In this document: positions 5,834-15,300 of the stretch, in pieces | Numbering within the stretch: position 1 is the first letter of the stretch | Layout: every line of letters begins with the position of its first letter | DNA from: CALAED01 sp937891035 | GTDB lineage: Bacteria > Actinomycetota > Actinomycetes > Streptosporangiales > Streptosporangiaceae | Length of the DNA stretch: 24,338 nucleotides | Assembly (NCBI GenBank): GCA_035642125.1 | Contig: DASQSZ010000151.1 | Location: 1-24,338, forward strand | Direction: 5' to 3' | Notes under the pieces: model-generated | Seen by the model: only the letters and a program-made list of their open reading frames with translations | Databases searched by the model: none | Told to the model about the DNA's origin: nothing | Made by a program: the position numbers and the translations under genes

Positions 5834-8737
5834 CTAAGACAGGTCGCCGCCCACGGGGTCCGCGCCTTCGGCGCCCTCCGGCCCGTCCCGCGTGACGAAC
5901 GCGGCGACCGCCGCCCGGTTGGACACCCCCAGCTTCGCGAAGACCTTGGACAGATGCATCTCCACGGTCTTCTCCGAGATGTGCAGCGACTTGGCGATGA
6001 GCCGATTGGTGAGCCCTTCGCTGACCAGGCTCGCGATCTGCCGTTCCCGGTCGGTGAGGCCGGCGACCGTGCCGTCGGCGCCGGCGCCGACGCCGCTGAC
6101 CTTCGAAGTGCGCGCGGCGAGCCGGCGCCGCTCCTTCCGCGCGTATCGCACCAGGGTCGTGGCGCCGAGCTGTTCCAGCCCCAGCTGCGCGTCCTTCAGT
6201 TCACGCGCGGCGTCGTCGTAGCTGCCGTTATGCCAGAGGGCGAGCCCGAACGTCACCCTGGCACGCAGCGCGTCGACCCTCATGCCGGCCGACGTCAGGC
6301 CGCGGACCGCCTGTTCGGCGGCCGACAGCGCGGCCTCCGGCTCCACCGCGAGCAGCGCCTGGGCGCGGGCCAGCAGCGCGAGCGCACTGTTGCCGGGTTG
6401 GTTGAGGATCTTGGCCGCGGCCATCGCGGAGTCCGCCCAGCCGGCCGCGGCCTCCGGCCGGCCGAGAGCCAGTTCCGCGCGGGTGAGCAGTTCGTACCAG
6501 GCGAGCCGAAAGCAGGCGTCGGCCGCGGGCACATTGATGGCGCCGGAGGAGTTCGCCAGGGCAATGCAACCCTCGACGTCGCCGCTCATCAGCTTGGCCT
6601 CGGCCAGCATCCGCGCGGCGATGGCCGCGAAGCCGGCGACCGTGGCGTTCAGGTGATCGGCCGCGAGGTTGCCGCTCTCCACGGCCCGGTCGAACCGGCC
6701 CAAGATCGTGTCGGTCCACGCCAGCATCGAGTGCGCACTGGCCATCTGGTCGGGACTGCCGGACCGGTGGGCGAGATACACCGCGTACTCGGCGGCGGCC
6801 TGCGCCTCGCGTAACAGGCCCCGGTTGTAGAGAGCGAAGACCTGGCCGACCAGCAGGTGGGGCAGAGCAAGCAGCCGACCCGCCCGGGTGGCGAATTCGA
6901 CCGCCTTGTCGAAGTGCCGGAGGGCGTCGTCCCAGCATTCGAGCAGGGAGTCGGTCCAGCCGATCCAGACCACCGCGTCCAGGCTGTAGGCGAAGTCACC
7001 GTCGAGCATCCTGTCCAGGATCGCGGTGGCCTCGGCATGATGCCGGGCGGCGGCTTCGCGGTTGCCGGCACGGACGTTCGCCTTGGCCATCAGGCCGTGA
7101 CAGGCCATCTGCCGCGACTTGTCCTTGCTGCGCTGCGCGAGCTGTAACGCCTCCTCGGCCCAGCGGCAACAGGCGGCCCAGTCGCCGCCGCTCAGCTCTC
7201 GGGCGGCGATCTCGAACGCCAGGGCGGCCCGCCCCCCGAGATGTTCGTCGCCGAGGGCGGCGAGCTCGGCTCGTAATAAGGCGTCGGTCTCCGCGTGGGC
7301 GCCGAGCAGCCGCTGCACCATCCCGGTGAACGCGACCGCCTTGGCGTGCTGGTCGGCGGGCTCCCCGGGCAGGAATCGCAACGCCTGATGCATGATGTCG
7401 CGGCACTCGCGCAGGTTTCCCGCCGCGCCCTTGGCCTTGGCGAGCCGCACCAGCAGCCGGGCCCGGCGCTCGGCGAGCTCGGCCTGCTTCGGCAGCACGC
7501 GCAACGCGGTGGTCAGCCACGACGCCGCCGTGATCGGCTCGGTCCCGGAGATGGCCCGCGCCGCCTCGTCCAGCACGTCGACCGCTTTGAGATCTCCGTG
7601 TTTGGCCCACTGCTCGACGTGCGGCGCCCGCTCGGTCGCGGACGCCCCGCGACTGCGCAGGATGCGGTCGGCCCGGATGTGGAAGTCCATCCGGGTGCTC
7701 AGCTCGCAGCCCTCATAGACCGCGCGGTGCACCACGGGATGGCGGAACGCGAAGTAGGGCCCTCTGGCCACGGGGTGGATCAGGTCGCGGCTGATGAGCA
7801 CGCCGAGCGCCTGGAGGGTCACCGCCTCCGGCCAGTCCAGCGTGCCGGCGACCAGGTCGGCGTCGAATTCGCAGCCGATCACCGCCGCGGCGTTGGCGAC
7901 GGTGCGGACCGCCGGCGTCACCCCGCCCAGTTCACTGAGGAACGCCGCGTAGTGGTCGGATCGGGCGGCCCGGGCGAGCCCGCGCGCGCCGCCGCCGGGG
8001 CGTGCGGGGGCAATGATCCGCTCCGAGATGAGGGCCTTGAGATAGGCGGGGTTGCCCCAGCTGTCCTCATAGAGCTTCCGCCGCCAGGTCGCGATGCCCT
8101 GTCCGGCCAGGATCTCCTCGACCTCCTGCTCGGACAGCGGGCCGAGGTGGAGATGGGTGACCGCGATCTGCGGGGACCAGCCGGTGACGGCCGACCGGAG
8201 CCTTGTGTTCAACTGGCGGTCGCGGTAGCCGAGCACGAACAGCACCGGCGCCTTCGGCGGGTGGTGCAGCAGGCTCGCCAGCAGGTCGAGGGAATGCGGG
8301 TCGGCGGTGTGCAGCTCGTCTAAGATCAGCACGAGCGGGAGGACGGCGATGCTTTCGAGCACCTCACGGACCTTCGCGGCATCGCCGAGGTCGGTCGGGG
8401 AGGGACGCTGACGGTCGTCGAAGGCGTCGGTGAACGCGCTGTACGGCACGTCCCGCCGGCTACAGAGGCCCCAGCTGGCCAACACGACCGTGCCCCTGGC
8501 CTGGGCCGCCTTGGCGAACTCGCTCAGCAGCGCCGTCTTGCCGATGCCGGCGTCGCCGGTCACCTCGGCGAGCCGGGGGGCAGAGTCCTCGTGAGTTAGC
8601 TGATCGAGGATGCCCAGCAGCTCGCCCAGCTCGGCTTCGCGTCCAACCAGGCCCGAAGATCGATCTATGGTCAGTTGATCCCGCTGCCATGGCGAGGTGC
8701 TCCTCGCCGGCTCGATCAAGTGATCAGACTGCGTCAT
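5834..8737 (-). CDS. LAL-family (large ATP-binding LuxR) transcriptional regulator
   Basis: A 967-residue regulator of the LAL class often tied to secondary-metabolite clusters. An N-terminal AAA-like ATPase has Walker A GDAGIGKTALL (61-71) and Walker B LPLVLILDELH ending near D140. A long helical, TPR-like middle spans about 380-880. The C-terminal LuxR/GerE helix-turn-helix begins near LTDRERQIASLVSEGL and ends before the last 25 residues. I chose the ATG at 8737 because AGGGA lies 8 nt upstream; the alternative is a TTG at 8782. Five TTA codons are present (plus-strand TAA at 6812, 7145, 7274, 7277 and 8321, all in frame), so translation may depend on the rare leucyl tRNA BldA. It lies between the thioesterase and PhzF genes. 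Its targets are unknown. Confidence 0.93.
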   Translation of the reverse strand: MTQSDHLIEPARSTSPWQRDQLTIDRSSGLVGREAELGELLGILDQLTHEDSAPRLAEVTGDAGIGKTALLSEFAKAAQARGTVVLASWGLCSRRDVPYSAFTDAFDDRQRPSPTDLGDAAKVREVLESIAVLPLVLILDELHTADPHSLDLLASLLHHPPKAPVLFVLGYRDRQLNTRLRSAVTGWSPQIAVTHLHLGPLSEQEVEEILAGQGIATWRRKLYEDSWGNPAYLKALISERIIAPARPGGGARGLARAARSDHYAAFLSELGGVTPAVRTVANAAAVIGCEFDADLVAGTLDWPEAVTLQALGVLISRDLIHPVARGPYFAFRHPVVHRAVYEGCELSTRMDFHIRADRILRSRGASATERAPHVEQWAKHGDLKAVDVLDEAARAISGTEPITAASWLTTALRVLPKQAELAERRARLLVRLAKAKGAAGNLRECRDIMHQALRFLPGEPADQHAKAVAFTGMVQRLLGAHAETDALLRAELAALGDEHLGGRAALAFEIAARELSGGDWAACCRWAEEALQLAQRSKDKSRQMACHGLMAKANVRAGNREAAARHHAEATAILDRMLDGDFAYSLDAVVWIGWTDSLLECWDDALRHFDKAVEFATRAGRLLALPHLLVGQVFALYNRGLLREAQAAAEYAVYLAHRSGSPDQMASAHSMLAWTDTILGRFDRAVESGNLAADHLNATVAGFAAIAARMLAEAKLMSGDVEGCIALANSSGAINVPAADACFRLAWYELLTRAELALGRPEAAAGWADSAMAAAKILNQPGNSALALLARAQALLAVEPEAALSAAEQAVRGLTSAGMRVDALRARVTFGLALWHNGSYDDAARELKDAQLGLEQLGATTLVRYARKERRRLAARTSKVSGVGAGADGTVAGLTDRERQIASLVSEGLTNRLIAKSLHISEKTVEMHLSKVFAKLGVSNRAAVAAFVTRDGPEGAEGADPVGGDLS

Positions 8738-9157
8738 TGTGTCATCCCTGCCATCAGACGGTCGCTCCACGAACACGCCCAAATGCCAACTGTCTGGTCA
8801 GACTTCCACCCCCGGACCAGTTCGGTTGCAAAGGCAGATAAATTCTCAATCACCGACCTGGCATGTATGGCACCACCCGGTTGATCCGAGGTCAAGACCG
8901 CGACGGCTATGCCACCCGCCCCGGACCACAACCAGCGAATTGAGAACACTTCACAAACACTCACTGAGAGCACCTGATTACCCGCCGAGACAGCGACCCG
9001 GGGGCGATGTCAAAGCCACGGCTCCATCAGCATGCTCCAGTTCGGCGAAGAATTTCCGAACGTCCGCGGCCTCTTATCCCCCAACCATTCTGAACAGATC
9101 CCTGACCACATGAAGACCCGCTCGTCGATGGGGTCGTAGGCCTGCCGGCCGGCGGCG
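8738..9157. other. 420-bp intergenic region upstream of the LAL gene
   Basis: No convincing gene is present: frames across it lack family signatures and a credible ribosome site. It has noticeably lower GC than its surroundings (for example the AT-rich stretch near 8835-8855), as expected for promoter DNA. On the minus strand TTGACC at 8895-8890 could be a -35 element for the LAL gene, but I see no well-spaced -10. The leader before the LAL gene would be long. Confidence 0.5.
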
Positions 9158-10009
<852 letters not shown>

Positions 10010-10067
10010 CTGGTGATCTCCGTGCCACAGGTTTGCTCGCCGGGCGCGGAACGCGCGGCAACGGCGG

Positions 10068-10778
10068 TCAGGGGGCGAGGCTGAAGGGCGGGTATTGGTC
10101 GGTGAGCAGCAAGAACGCGTACGCGATTACACGGTTGTGCCAGCGCACCACCGCGACCACGAAGTCGAACAGGTCCTTCGGGTAGGTCCCGGTGAACAGG
10201 ATGGCGAACCAGGCGATCACCACCGCCACGAAGACGCCGAGGTCGAGGAAGATCAGCACGATGTAGTGGGGGAGCGCCAGCAGCCACTTGACCAGGGGCA
10301 GCCACCGGTTGAGGTCGCGCGGCACGTCTGGGTACGGCACGTCGACGTGCACGTTTTGGTGTTCGTCGGTCGACGGATACTCATCGCGCAGCAACAGCCA
10401 GTAGGCCCCCGCGCGGTTCGAAAAGCGCAGCAGCTCGAGGTTCCAGTCGAACCACCAGCGCGGGTACTTCCGCCGGAAAAGGATCATCAGCAGCGGCCCG
10501 GCGAACAGCAGGCCGCCCGCGCTGGACAGCATCGCGCGACCGGGCAGGGAGACGTAGCCGCCGCTGACGCTGGCGAGCACGATGGCGATCGGGATGATCC
10601 GCAGGAAGCGCAGCCCGGTGGTGAGCCGGTCCAGCGGTCGGTCGGGATAATCGACCGAGTAGGTCAGCGGATATCCGGGCGGCGGCCCCGGCGGCCCCGG
10701 CGGGCCTGACGATGGGGGACCGGGCGGCGGGGGACCGGGCGGCGGCGGGCCGGCATCCGGCGGGACGCTCGTGGCCAT
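10068..10778 (-). CDS. DUF4389 membrane protein with proline-rich N-terminus
   Basis: This 236-residue protein begins with a low-complexity proline and glycine tail (about 8-35) and continues with a DUF4389 region of tandem similar halves. Hydrophobic segments lie near RIIPIAIVLASVSGGYV, SSAGGLLFAGPLLMILF and YIVLIFLDLGVFVAVVIAWF. The repeated pattern RxPRWWFDWNLELLRFSNR and YPKDLFDFVVAVVRWHNRV is typical of the family. It is an integral membrane protein of unknown function. The start ATG at 10778 has CAGGAG 6 nt upstream. A perfect 8-bp inverted repeat lies just before that site. Its tail facing the cytoplasm is inferred. Confidence 0.85.
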   Translation of the reverse strand: MATSVPPDAGPPPPGPPPPGPPSSGPPGPPGPPPGYPLTYSVDYPDRPLDRLTTGLRFLRIIPIAIVLASVSGGYVSLPGRAMLSSAGGLLFAGPLLMILFRRKYPRWWFDWNLELLRFSNRAGAYWLLLRDEYPSTDEHQNVHVDVPYPDVPRDLNRWLPLVKWLLALPHYIVLIFLDLGVFVAVVIAWFAILFTGTYPKDLFDFVVAVVRWHNRVIAYAFLLLTDQYPPFSLAP

Positions 10779-10787
10779 CGAGGACTC

Positions 10788-10816
10788 CTGAGAACAATGC
10801 GACCGTGTGTTCTCAG
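10788..10816 (-). promoter_or_regulatory. Perfect inverted repeat upstream of the DUF4389 gene
   Basis: Arms CTGAGAAC (10788-10795) and GTTCTCAG (10809-10816) are perfect complements around a 13-nt spacer. On the minus strand the inner arm overlaps the start of the CAGGAG ribosome site of the DUF4389 gene. It could be an operator for a dimeric regulator or an RNA hairpin affecting initiation. There is no T-tract, so it does not look like a terminator of the upstream esterase gene. Confidence 0.5.
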
Positions 10817-10909
10817 AATTTCCGCCGCATGCCTCGAATAACCCGGGTAGGCCGTTTTTCCCCGCCCTTGGTGAACCGCTGGCGAAATGGCGGTGGAACG
10901 CCTATCAAG

Positions 10910-11938
10910 TCATGGTGAAATGCGCTGACAAAGCCAGGCGAGGGCCAGCGGATAGCGGTAGTCAATGGCCATGTGCCCGGATTCGAACAGCTCGAAATGG
11001 ATGACGTCGGCGGCGACTCCGGCATCGGCAAGCGCCTGCCGGAAGGCCTGCGCCCCGAGGTCGAGGTACCATTCGTCCTTGGTGCCGCCATCGATCCAGA
11101 TCGCGCGCAGCGAGCGGACCGCGTCGGCGTACCGCGGCACCATCCGTACCGGGTCGAGATCAAGCCAGCGCTGCCACAGATCGGGCCGGAGCACGCCGGT
11201 CCGCGGATCGAACGGCAGCTCGGGGGTGCCGTCGTCGCGAGCGGAAAAGCAGGCGGTCACCCCGAGCAACATGAGCAGGTTGTGGTCTTCGTCTTTGGTG
11301 AAGGACGTCCGGCCGCGAAAGTCACGCCACCAGGCGAGGATGTCGCCGTCGTAAGGCCGCAGATGACGGACGGCGTCGGCGAATTCGGGGATATAGCAGT
11401 ACTCATAAAGCGCGTCACCGGCGTGCGTGGCCAGCGCGCCGAATAGATCAGGGCGCAGCATCGGCGTGATCATCGCGCCGAAGCCGCCGCTCGACTTGCC
11501 GGTGATCGCCCGATGCGCGCGGTCGGCGAGCGTACGGTAACGGCCGTCGACCCACGGCACGACCTCGTCGCACAGGTAAGAGTGATAGCGGCCGGTGCCG
11601 GGAGAGTCGACGAACTGGCTGCCGCCATAGGCCGTCCAGGCGTCAACGTAGACCACGATCGCGGGCGGCGCGTCGCCGCGGGCGAACACCGCGTCGGCTG
11701 TCTCGATGAACGGCTGGCGGAACGCCGCGCGATTGCGCCACATCGCGACGTGCCCGGTGTACCCCTGGATCACATACACCGAGGGATGGCGGCGCTCCGG
11801 CTCGGCGTCGTAACCGGGCGGAACGTAGACCCACAGCGGGCGTTCGTGCGGATCGCCGAGCGGGTTGCCCCGCAGCAGGTCACTCGTGATCACGTGTTCG
11901 TCGATGCGTCCGGCGAGTTCGGCCGACCAAGGCAGCAT
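10910..11938 (-). CDS. Alpha/beta hydrolase, esterase-D/Fes-like family
   Basis: This 342-residue serine hydrolase belongs to the putative-esterase group (EstA, Fes, antigen-85-like fold). The nucleophile is S149 in GKSSGG. A likely acid is in IDGGTKDEWYLD near residue 290 and the base in FESGHMAIDYRY near 322. An early WVYVPPGYD segment (36-44) is typical of this family. No signal peptide or lipobox is seen, so a cytoplasmic location is likely. The start ATG at 11938 follows GAGG with short spacing. It diverges from the DUF6504-dnaE2 operon across 175 bp and stands 131 bp upstream of the DUF4389 gene on the same strand. Substrates of relatives include siderophore and sugar esters, and this one cannot be specified. 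Confidence 0.85.
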   Translation of the reverse strand: MLPWSAELAGRIDEHVITSDLLRGNPLGDPHERPLWVYVPPGYDAEPERRHPSVYVIQGYTGHVAMWRNRAAFRQPFIETADAVFARGDAPPAIVVYVDAWTAYGGSQFVDSPGTGRYHSYLCDEVVPWVDGRYRTLADRAHRAITGKSSGGFGAMITPMLRPDLFGALATHAGDALYEYCYIPEFADAVRHLRPYDGDILAWWRDFRGRTSFTKDEDHNLLMLLGVTACFSARDDGTPELPFDPRTGVLRPDLWQRWLDLDPVRMVPRYADAVRSLRAIWIDGGTKDEWYLDLGAQAFRQALADAGVAADVIHFELFESGHMAIDYRYPLALAWLCQRISP

Positions 11939-11976
11939 GACCTCGACGCTAACAGGCGCAGATACGGCGATCTCCG

Positions 11977-12006
11977 GTTGATCACCTTATCCACGTTGAT
12001 CACCTT
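11977..12006. repeat. 12-bp direct repeat in the esterase/dnaE2 divergent promoter region
   Basis: GTTGATCACCTT occurs at 11977-11988 and 11995-12006, an 18-bp period. Each copy contains the palindrome TGATCA. The pair lies upstream of both divergent genes and next to the LexA box, so it may be an operator for a second regulator. No known family was matched with confidence. Confidence 0.55.
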
Positions 12007-12033
12007 CTGGGGTGACTTGCGAATTTCTGATGG

Positions 12034-12047
12034 CGAACGTATGTTCG
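12034..12047 (+). promoter_or_regulatory. LexA (SOS) box upstream of the DUF6504-dnaE2 operon
   Basis: The sequence CGAACGTATGTTCG has perfect CGAAC and GTTCG arms around four bases, the core of the actinobacterial LexA box (TCGAAC-N4-GTTCGA; the outer T is G here, the outer A is present). It ends 66 bp before the GTG of the DUF6504 gene. LexA repression with induction by DNA damage is expected for this operon from known dnaE2 regulation in actinobacteria. Confidence 0.8.
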
Positions 12048-12113
12048 AGTTGCGAGCGCCGCCTGCCTTCCCCCTGGCGGTTCCAGGGACTTCGTCGGGC
12101 AGGGGAGCAGCTT

Positions 12114-12389
12114 GTGAGTCGCGTCTATGGCGACGCCATCGATGTGTGGACGGTCGAGGGCCGCCCGGTCAGGTTCGTGTGGCGGGGCCGGCTCTACTCG
12201 GTGCGGCAGGTCCTCGAACATTGGGTCACCACTCGTGACTGGTGGCGAGAACAGCACCCCGAGGCCGAGACGGCGACCGAACGGGAGTTCTGGCGGGTCG
12301 AGGCCGCTCCGAACGGCGAGATCGGGGTGTACGAGCTGCGCTTCGACGCGGCCACCGGCACATGGATGCTCTCTCGCGCCTGGGACTGA
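12114..12389 (+). CDS. DUF6504 family protein, partner of DnaE2
   Basis: This 91-residue protein has the conserved core of DUF6504: an IDVWTVEGRPVRFVWRGR stretch near residues 8-25, then YSVRQVLEHWV and a WWREQHP segment, ending ELRFDAATGTWMLSRAWD. Members commonly lie beside dnaE2 or imuB in actinobacteria and have no proven function. I chose the GTG at 12114 because GGGGAG lies 6 nt upstream. The frame stays open to 12012, but that longer version would put the LexA box inside the coding region and its added residues look non-conserved. The stop is 4 bp before the dnaE2 ATG, so the two are one operon. Confidence 0.8.
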   Translation: MSRVYGDAIDVWTVEGRPVRFVWRGRLYSVRQVLEHWVTTRDWWREQHPEAETATEREFWRVEAAPNGEIGVYELRFDAATGTWMLSRAWD

Positions 12390-12393
12390 TGGG

Positions 12394-15300
12394 ATGGACC
12401 CCTTCATCCACCTGCGGACCGCTTCGGCGTACTCGCTACGGTACGGCGTCGCGCGGCCGGACGCACTCGTCCGCCAGGCGGCCGAGTTCGGCATGGACGC
12501 GCTCGCGCTGACCGATCGCGACGGCTTGTACGGCGCCGTCAAACACCTCATCGCCTGTGTGAAGTACGACGTCCGGCCGATCCTGGGCGCCGACCTCGAG
12601 CTCGCCGCCGGCGGCAGGGTGGTGACGCTGGCCACGGGGCGGCGCGGCTGGGCGTCCCTGTGCCGGCTGGTGACCGCCACCCACCTGACCGGGCCGCGCG
12701 CCGCTACCAGGGGAACGGCTCGGGCGGCGGTGACCACGCCCGAACTGATCGCCGCACACGCCGCCGGCCTGGTCGTGCTGCTCGGCCCCGCATCCGACGT
12801 GGGGCAGGCGATCGCCGCGCGGCGTCCCGACCTCGCCGCCGCCCGGCTGGCGGCTTGGCGGGAGCGGGCCGGCGACGTGGCCATCGAGATCGTCGACCAC
12901 CAGGGCAAGGGGGAGTCATACCGGGCGGCCCGCATGCTCGCCCTCGCCAAGGAGGCGGGGGTGCCCGCGGTGCTGAGCAACGCCGTCCGCTACCTCGATC
13001 CGGCCGACAGCCCGGTGACGCACGTGCTCGACGCCGCCCGCAAGCTCGTCCCGCTGCACCGCCGGCATGTGGAGGACCAGACCGGCCAGGCGTATTTCAA
13101 GTCCGGCAAGGAGATGGCGCAGGTCGCCGAGCTGGTCTGCGGCCCAGACCGCGACGCTGCCGGCGACCTGTTCGCGCAGACCCGGCGGCTGGCCGAACGG
13201 TGCGTACTCGACCCGGAAGGCGATCTAGGCCTGGGACGTACCCATCTGCCCGAAGTGACCGTCGACGCACCGGGCGGCCGCGGCGGCCGCCCGGCCACGA
13301 TCGCCGCCGCGTTCGCCATGTTGCGGGCACGGTGCGCCGAGGGGCTCGTGCGCCGCGGGTACGACGGCGACGCGCGGGCGCGGGACCGGCTCGCGCACGA
13401 GCTCGGCATCATCGAACGCCGCGGCCTCGCCGCGTACTTCCTTGTTGTGGCCGATGTCGCCGCGTTGATCAGGTCGTACGGCATCCGCTGCGCGATCCGC
13501 GGGTCCGGCGCCGGCTGCCTGGTCAACTACCTGCTCGGCATCGGCGACCTCGATCCGCTCCGGCACGAGCTGGTCATGGAGCGGTTCCTCGCCGACAGCC
13601 GCGAAGGGCTGCCCGACATCGACCTCGACGTAGAGTCCGCCCGCCGGCTCGAGGCGTACCACGCGATCTTCGACAGGTACGGCGACGACCGGGTGGCGTG
13701 CGTGTCCATGCTGGAGACCTACCGCGCGCGCAGCGCGATCCGCGATGTCGGCGCCGCGGTGGGGCTGCCGCCCGCCGAGATCGACGTGATCGCCAAGGCG
13801 TTCCCGCACGTGCGCGCACGCCGGCTCGGGGCCGCGCTCCGCGACCTGCCCGAGCTGCGCGACTCCGGGCTCGCCCGCCTGGCCGAGGGCCGGCTGGCCG
13901 GCCTCTTCAGGATCGCCGAGCGGCTCGACGGGCTGCCCAGGCACGTCGCGCTGCACCCGTGCGGTGTGCTGCTGTCCGACGTGACGCTGCGCGACCGTAC
14001 GCCGGTGGAAAAAAGCCTCCTCGGCTTTCCGATGAGCCAGTACGACAAAGACGACGTGGAGGAGATGGGGCTGCTCAAGCTCGACGTCATCGGGGTGCGG
14101 ATGCAGTCGGCGATGGCGCACGCGGTCGCGGAGATATCCCGCGTGTCCGGGGGCGGGGAGCGGGTCGAGCTCGAGGAGGTCCCGGCCGACGACGAGCCGA
14201 CCTACGAGCTGATCCGTACGTCGCGCACGCTGGGGTGCTTCCAGATCGAGTCGCCAGGGCAGCGCGAGCTGGTGGCCAAGCTGGGGCCCAGGACCATGAC
14301 CGACCTCGTCATCGACATCTCCTTGTTCCGGCCGGGCCCGGTCAACTCCGACATGATCACCCCGTTCCTCGACGCCAGGCACGGCCGGCGCCGCGTCGAG
14401 TATCCGCATCCCGCGCTGGCCCCTGCGCTGGCGGAGAGCAACGGCGTGGTGGTCTTCCACGAACAGGTCCTGCGGATCATCGACGTGATGACCGGGTGTG
14501 GCCTGTCCACGGCCGAATGGCAGCGGCGGCGGCTGGGCGACGACGACACGAAGGACGACGTCGAGGCGTGGTTCCGCGACGAGGCGAGGCGGAACGGATA
14601 CGACGCGGCCGTGGTCGACCGGGTCTGGGCCGCGCTGTCGGCGTTCGGGGCCTTCGGGTTCTGCAAGGCGCACGCCGCCGCGTTCGCGCTGCCGACCTAT
14701 CAGTCGGCGTGGCTGAAACGGCATCATCCCGCGGCGTTCTTCGCCGGAGTACTCACCCATGACCCCGGGATGTATCCCAAACGCGCCATCCTCGACGACG
14801 CCCGCCACTTCGCGATCCCGATCCTGCCGCTTGACGTCAACCGCTCCGCCGCCGCCTGGTGCGTCGAGCCGGTCGAGGGCGCCGCCTCCCGGGGGATCAG
14901 GGTGGCGTTGTCGGAGGTCAAGGGGATAAGCGAGGACGAGGTCGCGCGCATCGTGGCCGGCCGGCCGTACGTCTCGCTTGGCGACTTCTGGCGGCGCGCG
15001 CAGGTGTCCAGGCCGGTGGCCGAACGGCTCGCGCTGGTCGGCGCGTTCGACGCGCTGCCCGGCGTCCGGTCGGCGGCGTCGCGCCGCGACCTGATGTGCC
15101 AGGTCGGCGTCCTCGACCGGGTCGGCGGCCGGGTGACCACCGGCCAACTGCCGCTTGGACCATTTCCGGACGAACCGGCGCCGGACGAACCGGTGCTGGA
15201 CGGGCCGTCTTCGGACGCGGGCGCCGATCTTTGGTACGACTACGAGGTCCCGGCCGGTGGGCTCCCCGAGATGACGCCGCCCGAAGTGATCGAGGCGGAG

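Noticed and set aside
8879..8896. A fourth set of heptamer repeats upstream of the LAL gene (GGTTGAT and GGTCAAG, 11 bp apart)
   Set aside because: On the minus strand only CTTGACC fits the consensus. The neighbour ATCAACC matches poorly and there is no third unit.
8739..9113. Candidate small gene of 124 codons on the plus strand upstream of the LAL gene
   Set aside because: It overlaps the LAL start region, has no ribosome site or recognisable motif, and its composition does not look coding.
10788..10816. Possible rho-independent terminator after the esterase gene
   Set aside because: The stem is only 8 bp with a 13-nt loop and no T-tract on the minus strand, and it overlaps the next gene's ribosome site.
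12660..14762. Long plus-strand frame of 700 codons inside dnaE2
   Set aside because: It is a shifted frame of dnaE2 with Arg-rich low-complexity translation and no ribosome site of its own.
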